Assembly (NCBI GenBank): GCA_946480485.1
Contig: CAMLJW010000002.1
Location: forward strand, 1 to 34,721
Direction of reading: 5' to 3'
Length of the DNA stretch: 34,721 bases
Source of the DNA: an uncultured Streptomyces sp.
Lineage (GTDB): Bacteria > Actinomycetota > Actinomycetes > Streptomycetales > Streptomycetaceae
Both the position numbers and the translations under genes were made by a program. Positions 14,672 through 23,071 of the stretch are shown here, in pieces; the first letter of the stretch is position 1, and each line of letters starts with the position of its first letter. The notes under the pieces are model-generated. The model saw only the letters and a list, made by a program, of their open reading frames with translations, was not told the origin of the DNA and made no database searches.

Positions 14672-16069
14672 ATGACGGAAATTCTTGTACGGGTCAGTGC
14701 CCAGGTGCAGGTTCCTCCCGGCGGCAGGGTGGTGGAGCACCCGGCCTGGCCCGTGCTCAAGGATGCCGTGGAGCGAATCCGGCCATGGCAGTCCAAGGAC
14801 GGCTCGATCGACTTCGACGCCGAGGGCGCACCGGATCTTGGTGACGCCGAGCTCGCCGTACGCCGTGTCGTGGACGCCGTCGAGGCGCTCGCCCCGCTGC
14901 TGTCGCACGACGCCGCGTACCACGAGGCGCTCATCAAGGACCTGTGTGGCTGGGCGGAGGACGGCTTCAAGGTGCCCGACTTCCTGGACTCACTGTTGGC
15001 CTTCCAGCCTGCCGCGCACCGTGAGGACGGGCTCCAACACCTTGTCGTCTTCCCGATGTACACACAGAACGGCAACCCGGACCGCAACCTCGAAGCGGTC
15101 GTACTGCGCATGGTGTGGCCGGACTGGCTCGCCGAGCTGGAACGCACCCGCTACGACAACCCGCTGTTCTGCGGCATCACCTTCGAGGACTTCACCTCGG
15201 GCTACGACACCAACTCGGCCGTTCTTTTCCCGGAGACGATCGCCGTGCGCGAGGCCCCCGAGCGATTCTCCTGGGGCGGTATCTTCTGCGATCGCGAGGC
15301 GGCCCGCTTCCGCCGGGTCACCGAGGCCGCCATCGACATCCTGGGCCTCGAACTGCCCGACGACGTCCGTGAGATGGTCGGCGACCAGGACCGCTGCCAG
15401 CAGGCCTTCGTCCTGTGGGACATGGTCCACGACCGCACCCACAGCCACGGCGACCTGCCCTTCGACCCGTTCATGATCAAACAGCGCCAGCCGTTCTGGA
15501 TGTACGGCCTGGAGGAGCTGCGCTGCGACCTCACTGCCTTCAAAGAGGCCGTGAAGCTGGCGGACTACGGCTTCCCGCAGGGCTGTGACGTCCAGTACGC
15601 GGTGCTGTTCGACCGGATGTTCCGCTTCCCGGTCACCGGTGAGCGCGTCCGCAACTACGACGGCCTCGGCGGCCAGCTGCTCTTCGCCTACCTGCACAAG
15701 CACGACGTCGTCCGCTGGACGGACAACAAGCTGTTCATCGACTGGCAGCGCGCCCCGCAGGTCACCAATGAGCTGTGCACCGAGATCGAGCGGCTGTACC
15801 GCGCCGGCATCGACCGTCCGAAGCTGGTCCACTGGTTCGCCGGCTACGAGCTGGTCTCCACCTACCTCGCCCCGCACCCGGGCTCCCGCTGGGCCAAGGG
15901 TCCGGACGCCCTGGACCTGACGCAGCCGCCGCGTAAGCTCGTGGACGACGTGCTTCCGGACGAGTTTCCGTTGAGCATGTTCTATGAGGCACTCTCCAAG
16001 AAGCTGAAGAACGTGATCGCCTCCACCAAGGGAATCACCGCTGGGGGCGCCGAGCGGGCCATCGCGTGA
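14672..16069 (+). CDS. DUF6421-like protein
   Basis: The 465-residue soluble protein has no signal peptide or membrane segment. Striking blocks include QHLVVFPMYTQNGNPDRNLE, FTSGYDTNSAVLFPETIAVR and FVLWDMVHDRTHSHGDLPFD, the last rich in His/Asp and plausibly a metal or catalytic site. WRAPQ-like WQRAPQVTNELC follows near residue 360. The sequence resembles the Streptomyces family DUF6421, whose function I do not know. ATG 14672 is chosen because GGAGG lies seven bases upstream. It heads an apparent operon: an SDR follows after 35 bases and a PLP enzyme overlaps that. The arrangement suggests a shared pathway handling an amino or carbonyl metabolite, which is inference. Confidence 0.8.
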   Translation: MTEILVRVSAQVQVPPGGRVVEHPAWPVLKDAVERIRPWQSKDGSIDFDAEGAPDLGDAELAVRRVVDAVEALAPLLSHDAAYHEALIKDLCGWAEDGFKVPDFLDSLLAFQPAAHREDGLQHLVVFPMYTQNGNPDRNLEAVVLRMVWPDWLAELERTRYDNPLFCGITFEDFTSGYDTNSAVLFPETIAVREAPERFSWGGIFCDREAARFRRVTEAAIDILGLELPDDVREMVGDQDRCQQAFVLWDMVHDRTHSHGDLPFDPFMIKQRQPFWMYGLEELRCDLTAFKEAVKLADYGFPQGCDVQYAVLFDRMFRFPVTGERVRNYDGLGGQLLFAYLHKHDVVRWTDNKLFIDWQRAPQVTNELCTEIERLYRAGIDRPKLVHWFAGYELVSTYLAPHPGSRWAKGPDALDLTQPPRKLVDDVLPDEFPLSMFYEALSKKLKNVIASTKGITAGGAERAIA

Positions 16070-16104
16070 GCGCCCGCGCCCACACCGCTCAGCAGGAGGC
16101 AAAG

Positions 16105-16857
16105 ATGGGGAACAGGAACGGGGCACTGAGCGGCGCGGTGATCGCGGTGGCCGGTGCCGGCGGACCCGCCGGCAGGGCGACGCTGTTGCGGCTCGCCGAG
16201 GCCGGGGCGATCGTCGTCGGTTCGGACAACGACCCGGAGCGGCTCGCGGAGGCGGTGGACGCGGCACGTTATGCACACGGCGGCGCCAGCGTCATCGGGG
16301 ACACGGTAGACCTGCTGGACCCGCAGTCGACCCGTGACTGGGCAGACCACATCGACAAGGACTTCGGCCGTGTGGACGGTCTTGTCCACCTCGTCGGCGG
16401 CTGGCGCGGGAGTGAGACGTTCACGCGCACCGGCATCGATGACTGGGATTTTCTGGAGCTGCTGCTCATTCGTACCGTGCAGCACACCTCGCTCGCCTTC
16501 TTCGACGCGCTCAAGCGCAGCGACCGCGGCCGATACGTCTTGATCAGCGCCGCCGGCGCCAGCAGGCCGACCGCCGGGAACGCGGCGTACGCCTCCGCGA
16601 AGGCCGCCGCCGAGGCGTGGACGCTGGCCATGGCCGACGCCTTCCGCAAGGCGTCGGGCGAGGGCGGCCCGACCTCCGCGGCCACCATTCTGATCGTGAA
16701 GGCATTGGTGCACGAAGCGATGCGCGCCGAGCGCCCCAACGCGAGGTTCGCGGGCTTCACCGACGTCAAGGATCTGGCCGAGGCCATCGCCGGGGTATGG
16801 GAGAAGCCCGCCGCCGAAGTGAACGGAAACCGTCTGTGGCTGACCGAGAAGCCGTGA
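16105..16857 (+). CDS. short-chain dehydrogenase/reductase (SDR)
   Basis: The 250-residue protein has a Rossmann nucleotide-binding stretch AGAGGPAGRA at 16-25, a variant of TGxxxGxG. The classical catalytic residues lie near Ser148 (VLISAAGA) and in Tyr162-x-x-x-Lys166 (YASAK). VHLVGG at 94-99 takes the place of NNAG. A hydrophobic or sugar-like carbonyl substrate cannot be named. ATG 16105 is preceded by GGAGG five bases upstream. A GTG at 16066 overlapping the DUF6421 stop would add 13 residues without domain content. The gene lies between DUF6421 and the threonine-aldolase-like gene in a tight unit, so translational coupling is likely. Confidence 0.9.
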   Translation: MGNRNGALSGAVIAVAGAGGPAGRATLLRLAEAGAIVVGSDNDPERLAEAVDAARYAHGGASVIGDTVDLLDPQSTRDWADHIDKDFGRVDGLVHLVGGWRGSETFTRTGIDDWDFLELLLIRTVQHTSLAFFDALKRSDRGRYVLISAAGASRPTAGNAAYASAKAAAEAWTLAMADAFRKASGEGGPTSAATILIVKALVHEAMRAERPNARFAGFTDVKDLAEAIAGVWEKPAAEVNGNRLWLTEKP

Positions 16858-17933
16858 ACCCTTCCGAGGCAGCTCTTACGCAGGCCCGGCGTCATCACGA
16901 CCCGCAGATCCGCGGTTTCGCCAGTGACAACTACGCGGGGGCCCACCCCGAGGTGCTCGCCGCCCTGGCCCTGGCCAACGGCGGGCATCAGGTCGCGTAC
17001 GGCGAGGACGCGTACACCGACCATCTCCAGCAGGTGATGCGCAGCCACTTCGGGGCGAGTGCCGAGGCGTTCCCCGTCTTCAACGGGACGGGAGCCAACG
17101 TCGTGGCACTCCAGGCACTCACGGACCGCTGGGGCGCGGTGATCTGTGCGGAGGGCGCGCACATCAACGTCGACGAGGGCGGCGCACCCGAGCGCATGGG
17201 CGGCCTCAAGCTGCTCTCCGTGCCCACGCCGGACGGCAAGCTCACGCCCGAGCTGATCGACCGGCAGGCCTGGGGCTGGGAGGACGAGCACCGCGCGATG
17301 CCGCAGGTCGTCTCGATCACACAGAACACCGAACTCGGCACCGTCTACACGCCCGACGAGGTCCGCGCGATCTGCGAACACGCCCACGCGCACGGCATGA
17401 GGGTCCACCTCGACGGGGCCCGGACAGCCAACGCGGCCGCCTCGCTGAACGTCCCCATGCGGGCGTTCACCAACGCGGTCGGCGTGGATGTCCTGTCCTT
17501 CGGCGGCACCAAGAACGGCGCGCTGTTCGGCGAGGCCGTCGTCGTCCTCAACCGGGACGCCGTCAGCCACATGAAGCATCTGCGGAAGCTGTCGATGCAG
17601 CTTGCCTCCAAGATGCGTTTCGTCTCCGTGCAGTTGGAGGCACTGCTCGCCAAGGATCTGTGGCTGCGCAACGCCCGGCATGCCAATGAGATGGCTCAGC
17701 GCCTGGCCGAGGGTGTGCGCGCCGTTCACGGTGTCGAGATCCTGCACCCCGTCCAGGCCAACGCGGTCTTCGCGCGGCTGCCGCATGACGTGAGCGCGCG
17801 TCTGCAGAAGCGTTACCGCTTCTACTTCTGGAACGAGGCCGCCGGTGACGTCCGCTGGATGTGCTCCTTTGACACGACCGAGGACGACGTGGACGGGTTT
17901 CTGGCGGCACTCAAGGAGGAGATGGCCCGCTAG
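16854..17933 (+). CDS. threonine-aldolase-like PLP-dependent lyase (beta-eliminating lyase family)
   Basis: The 359-residue protein matches low-specificity L-threonine aldolase/beta-eliminating lyase enzymes. RGFASDNYAGAHPEVL near the N terminus (residues 20-35) and YGEDAYT (49-55) form the family hallmark. PVFNGTGANVVAL (74-86) contacts PLP phosphate, HLDGAR (185-190) holds the Asp that pairs with the pyridine N, and Lys220 in FGGTKNG should form the Schiff base. Such enzymes cleave beta-hydroxy amino acids such as threonine to glycine and an aldehyde. GTG 16854 overlaps the SDR stop as GTGA. GTG 16836 is an alternative giving six more residues. An aldehyde product could feed the neighbouring SDR, which is inference. 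Confidence 0.9.
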   Translation: MNPSEAALTQARRHHDPQIRGFASDNYAGAHPEVLAALALANGGHQVAYGEDAYTDHLQQVMRSHFGASAEAFPVFNGTGANVVALQALTDRWGAVICAEGAHINVDEGGAPERMGGLKLLSVPTPDGKLTPELIDRQAWGWEDEHRAMPQVVSITQNTELGTVYTPDEVRAICEHAHAHGMRVHLDGARTANAAASLNVPMRAFTNAVGVDVLSFGGTKNGALFGEAVVVLNRDAVSHMKHLRKLSMQLASKMRFVSVQLEALLAKDLWLRNARHANEMAQRLAEGVRAVHGVEILHPVQANAVFARLPHDVSARLQKRYRFYFWNEAAGDVRWMCSFDTTEDDVDGFLAALKEEMAR

Positions 17934-18008
17934 GCTCACCGGCGCGCGGACCACCGTCAACGACCCCCGAGCAGCCGGCGTAACGGTGCTCGCCCTGAAA
18001 ACGGCGGC

Positions 18009-18737
18009 TCAGCGCGCCTCGGCCGCCCGCACCTCTTCGGGGGTCGGGGCCGTGCCGCCCAGGTGCGCGGGCATCCACCAGGTGTCGTTCGGGTCCTTGG
18101 GGCGTACGGGGTAGGCGCGCTGGGCGGCTTCCAGCAGCTCCTGGACGCGCTCACGCAGCTGCCGGGTGATCGCGCCCGCGTACTTGTCGCGGGAGGCCTC
18201 GATGGCCTCGCCGACCCGGACGGTGATCGGGATGTGACTGCGCTTGAAGTTGCGCGGGTGGCCCTTCGTCCAGAGCCGCTGCGTACCCCACAGGGCCATC
18301 GGGACCAGCGGGACGCCGGCCTCCTGGGCCAGCCGCGCGGCACCCGACTTGAAGCTCTTCAGCGTGAACGACTGCGAAATGGTGGCCTCGGGGAAGACCC
18401 CGACGATCTCACCGGAACGCAGCGAGTCGAGCGCGTGCGCGTACGCGGCCTCACCCTGGGTGCGGTCCACCGGGATGTGCTTCATGTTGCGCATCAGCGG
18501 ACCGGAGACCTTGTGCCGGAACACCGATTCCTTCGCCATGAAGCGGACCAGACGCTTCTGCGGCAGCGCGGCGAGACCGTCGAAGATGAAGTCCAGGTAG
18601 CTGATGTGATTGCTCACCAGCACCGCACCGCCCGAGCGCGGGATGTTCTCCGATCCCTTGCAGTCGATCTTCAGGTCCCAGGCTTTGAACAACGTGCGGG
18701 CGAGACCGATGGCGGGACGGTAGGCAAGCTCAGCCAT
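18009..18737 (-). CDS. lysophospholipid acyltransferase (PlsC/1-acyl-sn-glycerol-3-phosphate acyltransferase family)
   Basis: The 242-residue protein has the glycerolipid acyltransferase motifs: NHISYLD at 43-49 (the NHxxxxD catalytic block, motif I), FMAKESVF and RNMKHIPVDR (motif II region), FPEATIS at 115-121 (motif III) and VPLVPMALWG (motif IV). It should transfer an acyl group to a lysophospholipid or related glycerol acceptor at the inner membrane face. The N terminus is only mildly hydrophobic. ATG 18737 is the natural start; AGAAGGG is 12 bases upstream, a little far. An inverted repeat with arms GCCGTA/TACGGC lies 65-80 bases upstream, suggesting control by a lipid-responsive regulator. 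Confidence 0.92.
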   Translation of the reverse strand: MAELAYRPAIGLARTLFKAWDLKIDCKGSENIPRSGGAVLVSNHISYLDFIFDGLAALPQKRLVRFMAKESVFRHKVSGPLMRNMKHIPVDRTQGEAAYAHALDSLRSGEIVGVFPEATISQSFTLKSFKSGAARLAQEAGVPLVPMALWGTQRLWTKGHPRNFKRSHIPITVRVGEAIEASRDKYAGAITRQLRERVQELLEAAQRAYPVRPKDPNDTWWMPAHLGGTAPTPEEVRAAEAR

Positions 18738-18801
18738 GAACGGAGTGGACCCTTCTCTCTGTTGTGCCTGGGAAGGGGGCTCCCGGCGGGAAAGTTACGC
18801 A

Positions 18802-18817
18802 GCCGTAGGTTTACGGC
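18802..18817. promoter_or_regulatory. 16-bp inverted repeat upstream of the acyltransferase gene
   Basis: GCCGTA (18802-18807), GGTT spacer, TACGGC (18812-18817): perfect 6-bp arms. It sits 65-80 bases before the acyltransferase start on the minus strand. Adjacent TTACGCA and TTGCGCA extend the dyad loosely. A TetR-type lipid regulator operator is an inference. Confidence 0.5.
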
Positions 18818-18964
18818 ATTGCGCAGATCGTGCCCCAAGAACGGACGAGTGGCCAGTCCTGGTGCCGCCGAACGGCGAGATTCTCGTCACGTCGGCAGTT
18901 GATCCACCTCGGAGCCATCCCCGTCTCCTACGCGTCCGCTGCTCCGTACCACGACTCTGCGCGT

Positions 18965-19399
18965 CTACTCCGCGCGCGCCGTCACCCGACGCACCAGCAG
19001 AAACATCTCGCAGCCCAGGCAGTATCCGAAGGCGGCGTTGAGGAACGCCGCCGCGAGCGCGCATCCGGTGGCGGCCAGTCCCAGCCACAGCGGCCCCCAC
19101 AGGTAGCCGACCAGTCCGACGAGCGCGAAGAGCAAACCGACGGCCTGGGCGAAGCGCGGCGGTTCGGGCGACTCGAACTCCGTGGGCGGCCCGATCCGCG
19201 AGCGTACGGCCTTGCGGAACAGCCAGCCGTACGGTGAGCGCCGCACGCCCCCGGTCGCGCCGAGCGCGAAGCTCAGCGTCTGCCAGGCGAGCAGCCAGGC
19301 GCTTCCGGTGATGAGTACGGCGGCCAGTACGGCGGTTGTCACAGCGGCCCCGAAACGTGGCCCTCTTCTATCGATGTCCATGAACCAAGCATTCCGCAT
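18965..19399 (-). CDS. DUF4395 membrane protein with C-terminal CxxC
   Basis: The 144-residue protein starts with DIDRRGPRFGAAVTTAVLAA, typical of DUF4395. It has about four hydrophobic helices and carries FGYCLGCEMF with a CxxC at about 127-130. DUF4395 proteins are often found next to thioredoxin-like proteins and are thought to take part in thiol or sulfur redox, and here a thioredoxin gene diverges from it 57 bases away. ATG 19399 is preferred because GGGAG is seven to eight bases upstream. ATG 19381, which starts exactly at the conserved DIDRRGP, has a weaker site and remains possible. Confidence 0.85.
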   Translation of the reverse strand: MRNAWFMDIDRRGPRFGAAVTTAVLAAVLITGSAWLLAWQTLSFALGATGGVRRSPYGWLFRKAVRSRIGPPTEFESPEPPRFAQAVGLLFALVGLVGYLWGPLWLGLAATGCALAAAFLNAAFGYCLGCEMFLLVRRVTARAE

Positions 19400-19418
19400 G
19401 GATGTGCTCCCACGGACC

Positions 19419-19445
19419 GGGAATGTTTGCGCTCTCGTGAACGCT
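19419..19445 (+). promoter_or_regulatory. possible SigR-type promoter for the thioredoxin gene
   Basis: GGGAAT (19419-19424) is followed after 18 bases by GCT (19443-19445), close to the SigR consensus GGAAT-N18-GTT of Streptomyces disulfide-stress genes, with one mismatch in the -10. It lies just upstream of the thioredoxin ATG at 19456. Confidence 0.35.
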
Positions 19446-19455
19446 GAGGTCGACG

Positions 19456-19890
19456 ATGACCGGACTTGTGGTGTGCGTGGTGGTGCTCGCAATGGCGAGC
19501 GCCTATGGAGTGCTGCATCGGCGGTGGAAGGGGCGGATGGGAGTGCGTGTACGGGACGTCGGGAAGCGGCTCGGTGCGGCCGAGTTGGGCGACGACCTCG
19601 GCGAACGGGCCACGCTCGTCCAGTTTTCCAGCGCTTTCTGCGCGCCCTGCCGTGCGACCCGCAGGGTGCTCGGCGAGATCGCCGGAGTGGTCCCCGGTGT
19701 GACCCACATCGAGATCGACGCCGAGAACCACCTGGATCTCGTACGCGAACTCGACATCCTCAAAACACCGACCGTGCTCGTGCTCGACGCGGACGGAGTC
19801 GTCGTACGCCGCGCGACCGGGCAGCCGCGCAAGGCGGACGTGATCGCCGCGCTTGGCGAGGCCGTCGGCTCGACGGCTACGCCCGGGTGA
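19456..19890 (+). CDS. membrane-anchored thioredoxin-like protein
   Basis: The 144-residue protein has one N-terminal membrane helix (about 3-20), a basic linker, and a thioredoxin fold at about 45-135. The active site is FCAPC with Cys62 and Cys65, unlike the WCGPC of housekeeping thioredoxins. The cis-proline loop is KTPTVLVLD near residue 102. The CAPC dipeptide and the anchor suggest a specific membrane partner rather than a general reductant. ATG 19456 follows GAGG at good spacing. It diverges from DUF4395 and is followed on the same strand by a flavin reductase and EtfBA, pointing to a thiol-flavin electron route. Confidence 0.92.
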   Translation: MTGLVVCVVVLAMASAYGVLHRRWKGRMGVRVRDVGKRLGAAELGDDLGERATLVQFSSAFCAPCRATRRVLGEIAGVVPGVTHIEIDAENHLDLVRELDILKTPTVLVLDADGVVVRRATGQPRKADVIAALGEAVGSTATPG

Positions 19891-20085
19891 CGCATCTCCC
19901 AGATACCGGAACGCGCTTGACTGTACGCACCACCCATCGTCAGCCTGGCCGTGTGCCTCCGGAACTCCTTCTCTTCGAGCGCGAACGCATTCAAGTGGCG
20001 TCCCTCGCCCGCACCGTGAGCGCGTGCTGTCCAGGCTGTTGAGCAGCCCAGGACCCGCTCGCCACCTCCCGCAGAGGACAACTCC

Positions 20086-20592
20086 ATGACGGCCGTGCCC
20101 GACCTCGGAACCCCTCGACTCGCCTCTCCGGACCTGCTCCGCTCCGTCTTCAGACGGCACGCGGCCGGAGTCGCCGTGATCACCGCCCAGGGCTGCGGCC
20201 CCGTGGGATTCACCGCCACCTCGCTCACCTCGGTGTCCGTCGAGCCCCCGATGCTCTCCTTCGGTATCGGCACCGGCGCCTCCAGTTGGCCGGTGATCTC
20301 CGGGACCGACCATGTCGGCGTCCACATACTCGGCGAGCACCAGCAGGAGCTCGCCGCCACCTTCGCCCGCAGCGGTGCCGACCGCTTCGGCGCGCCGACC
20401 GGCTGGCGCGAAGGCCCCGAGGGGGTTCCCGTGCTCGACGACGTCCTGGCCTGGCTGGTGTGCCGGATCGTCGCGCGCGTCCCCGCCGGGGACCACCGCA
20501 TCGTCCTGGCCGAGGTCCTTCTCGGCGACCCCACCGGCGCGGGGCGCCCGCTCCTCTATCACCAGGGGCGTTTCCATGGACTGCGCCACTGA
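20086..20592 (+). CDS. flavin reductase family (FMN-binding split-barrel) protein
   Basis: The 168-residue protein matches the flavin reductase-like/split-barrel family: LRSVFRRHAAGVAVITAQG opens the domain, VGFTATSLTSVSVEPPMLSF is the flavin-binding core, and HVGVHILGEHQQELAATFAR follows. These proteins supply reduced FMN or act as flavin mononucleotide-bound oxidoreductases. ATG 20086 has GAGG eight bases upstream. The gene follows the thioredoxin gene by 195 bases on the same strand and precedes EtfBA by 264 bases. No partner monooxygenase is adjacent. Directly after the stop lie three 9-nt tandem repeats. Confidence 0.92.
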   Translation: MTAVPDLGTPRLASPDLLRSVFRRHAAGVAVITAQGCGPVGFTATSLTSVSVEPPMLSFGIGTGASSWPVISGTDHVGVHILGEHQQELAATFARSGADRFGAPTGWREGPEGVPVLDDVLAWLVCRIVARVPAGDHRIVLAEVLLGDPTGAGRPLLYHQGRFHGLRH

Positions 20593-20599
20593 GTGCGAC

Positions 20600-20626
20600 G
20601 GAATCCACGGAATCAATGGAATCCAC
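20600..20626. repeat. three tandem 9-nt repeats
   Basis: GGAATCCAC (20600-20608), GGAATCAAT (20609-20617) and GGAATCCAC (20618-20626), eight bases past the flavin reductase stop. Function unknown. Confidence 0.7.
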
Positions 20627-20856
20627 CAATCGACGGGCCGGGCTGTCTGCCGCCTGCGAGAGCGTCGAGTTCCGATTACGCTGCGTTGCAGATGTCACAG
20701 TTCGAAGCGCTTGCTCAGCGGGATGGAACTGGGTGTACTGGCGAGTAATATTTGGTTCGGAGCGCAGGCCACCCCAACCGGGACGGGCCGCTTCAGGCGC
20801 CTATGCTGCCTGCAGCAAGGCAGCTCGGAAATGACGATTGCAGTAGGAGAGCCGGC

Positions 20857-21654
20857 GTGAGCCTGAGGATCGTTGTCACTGTGAAGTACGTGCCCGACGC
20901 CACCGGCGACCGGCACTTCGCCGATGACCTGACCGTCGACCGGGACGACGTGGACGGTCTGCTGTCGGAGCTCGACGAGTATGCGGTCGAGCAGGCGCTG
21001 CAGATCGCCGAAGGCCGGAGGCAGGGCGGGGGCGAGGCGGAGATCACCCTGTTGACCGTCGGCCCCGAGGATGCCAAGGACGCGCTGCGCAAGGCCCTTT
21101 CCATGGGTGCGGACAAGGCCATCATCGTCGAGGACGACGACCTGCACGGTACCGACGCCATCGGTACGTCACTGGTGCTGGCCAAGGCGATTGAGAAGGT
21201 CGGCTACGACCTGGTCATCTCCGGCATGGCGTCCACCGACGGCACCATGGGTGTGGTCCCGGCCCTGCTCGCCGAGCGGCTGGGCGTCCCGCAGGTCACG
21301 CTGCTCTCCGAGGTCTCCGTCGAGGACGGCGTGGTCAAGGGCCGCCGGGACGGTGACTCCGCCTCCGAGCAGCTCCAGGCATCCCTTCCGGCCGTGGTCT
21401 CCGTGACGGACCAGTCGGGGGAGGCGCGCTACCCCTCCTTCAAGGGCATCATGGCCGCCAAGAAGAAGCCGGTTCAGTCCTGGGACCTGTCCGACCTCGG
21501 CATCGAGGCCGAGGAGGTCGGTCTTGAGGGCGCTCACACGGTCGTCGACTCCGCGGCCGAGCGTCCGGCGCGCACGGCCGGCACGATCGTCAAGAACGAG
21601 GGCGAGGGCGGCAAGCAGCTCGCTGAGTTCCTCGCGGGTCAGAAGTTCATCTAA
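20857..21654 (+). CDS. etfB: electron transfer flavoprotein subunit beta
   Basis: The 265-residue protein matches EtfB/FixA. LRIVVTVKYVPDATGDRHFA begins the nucleotide-binding domain. EYAVEQALQIAE, then DAKDALRKALSMGADKAIIV and VISGMASTDGTMGVVPALLA, make up the AMP-binding and docking region. GTG 20857 is chosen because GGAG is seven bases upstream; the conserved strand begins two residues later. It forms a heterodimer with EtfA encoded 63 bases downstream. Together they pass electrons from acyl-CoA or other dehydrogenases to the quinone pool via ETF-QO. Confidence 0.96.
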   Translation: MSLRIVVTVKYVPDATGDRHFADDLTVDRDDVDGLLSELDEYAVEQALQIAEGRRQGGGEAEITLLTVGPEDAKDALRKALSMGADKAIIVEDDDLHGTDAIGTSLVLAKAIEKVGYDLVISGMASTDGTMGVVPALLAERLGVPQVTLLSEVSVEDGVVKGRRDGDSASEQLQASLPAVVSVTDQSGEARYPSFKGIMAAKKKPVQSWDLSDLGIEAEEVGLEGAHTVVDSAAERPARTAGTIVKNEGEGGKQLAEFLAGQKFI

Positions 21655-21717
21655 GGCCCGCACGTCCCAACTCATCGACCGCCCCGCACACTTCGCAAGC
21701 AGGAGAGAAGAAGTCCC

Positions 21718-22680
21718 ATGGCTGAAGTTCTCGTCTACGTCGACCACGTGGACGGTGCCGTCCGCAAGCCCACGCTGGAGCTGCTGACCCTGGCCCGCCG
21801 CATCGGCGAGCCCGTCGCCGTCGCCCTCGGCTCCGGCGCCGAGAACACCCGGGCCACTCTCGCCGAGCACGGCGCGGCGCGGGTGCTCACCCACGACGCC
21901 GCCGAGTACGCCGACTACCTGGTCGTACCGAAGGTGGACGCGTTGCAGGCCGCCTACGAGCTGGTGTCCCCGGCCGCCGTGCTGGTGCCGTCCTCCGCCG
22001 AGGCCAAGGAGATCGCCGCCCGTCTCGCGGTCCGTATCGGCTCGGGCGTCATCACCGACGCCGTCGACCTGGAGGCCGGCGACGAAGGCCCGGTGGCCAC
22101 GCAGTCGGTGTTCGCCGCCTCGTTCACGACCAAGTCCCGCGTCTCCAGGGGCACCCCGGTCATCACCATCAAGCCGAACTCGGCCGCCGTGGAGCCGGCG
22201 CCGGCCGCCGGCGCTGTGGAGGCGCTGTCCGTGTCCTTCTCGGAGAAGTCCACCGGCACCAAGGTCACCGCGCGCACGCCGCGCGAGTCGACCGGCCGCC
22301 CCGAGCTGACCGAAGCCGCGATCGTGGTCTCCGGCGGCCGCGGAGTCAACGGCGCGGAGAACTTCGCGGTCATCGAGGCGCTCGCCGACTCGCTCGGCGC
22401 GGCCGTCGGTGCCTCCCGTGCCGCCGTGGACGCCGGCTGGTACCCGCACTCCCACCAGGTCGGCCAGACCGGCAAGAGCGTGTCCCCGCAGCTGTACATC
22501 GCCTCCGGCATCTCTGGTGCCATCCAGCACCGGGCCGGCATGCAGACCTCGAAGACGATCGTGGCGATCAACAAGGACGCCGAGGCTCCGATCTTCGACC
22601 TGGTCGACTACGGCGTGGTCGGCGACCTGTTCGAGGTCGTCCCGCAGCTCACCGAGGAGATCAAGTCCCGCAAGGGCTGA
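21718..22680 (+). CDS. etfA: electron transfer flavoprotein subunit alpha
   Basis: The 320-residue protein matches EtfA/FixB. The N-terminal domain starts with [20 protein letters not shown]. The C-terminal FAD-binding domain begins at about residue 200 with [15 protein letters not shown], followed by [20 protein letters not shown] and [19 protein letters not shown], which line the FAD site. AGGAGAG precedes ATG 21718. The EtfBA pair and a downstream terminator at 22698-22729 define the end of this transcription unit. Confidence 0.96.
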   Translation: MAEVLVYVDHVDGAVRKPTLELLTLARRIGEPVAVALGSGAENTRATLAEHGAARVLTHDAAEYADYLVVPKVDALQAAYELVSPAAVLVPSSAEAKEIAARLAVRIGSGVITDAVDLEAGDEGPVATQSVFAASFTTKSRVSRGTPVITIKPNSAAVEPAPAAGAVEALSVSFSEKSTGTKVTARTPRESTGRPELTEAAIVVSGGRGVNGAENFAVIEALADSLGAAVGASRAAVDAGWYPHSHQVGQTGKSVSPQLYIASGISGAIQHRAGMQTSKTIVAINKDAEAPIFDLVDYGVVGDLFEVVPQLTEEIKSRKG

Positions 22681-22697
22681 GACCTCTGGATGTCACC

Positions 22698-22729
22698 GGG
22701 CCCCTGTGACCGTCACGGTCGCGGGGGCC
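22698..22729 (+). terminator. terminator after etfBA
   Basis: GGCCCC (22699-22704) and GGGGCC (22724-22729) close a stem. Inner GACCG and CGGTC around a TCA loop extend it. It starts 19 bases past the etfA stop. There is no U-run, typical of Streptomyces. Confidence 0.7.
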
Positions 22730-22739
22730 TTCGGCTCGC

Positions 22740-23028
<289 letters not shown>

Positions 23029-23071
23029 ACGGGTCTGTCATTCCGTTTACCGGAAAGAAAGGAAGCGTGGG

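Noticed and set aside
16269..17960. 563-residue minus-strand open frame
   Set aside because: Antisense to the SDR and threonine-aldolase-like genes, both of which have strong family motifs.
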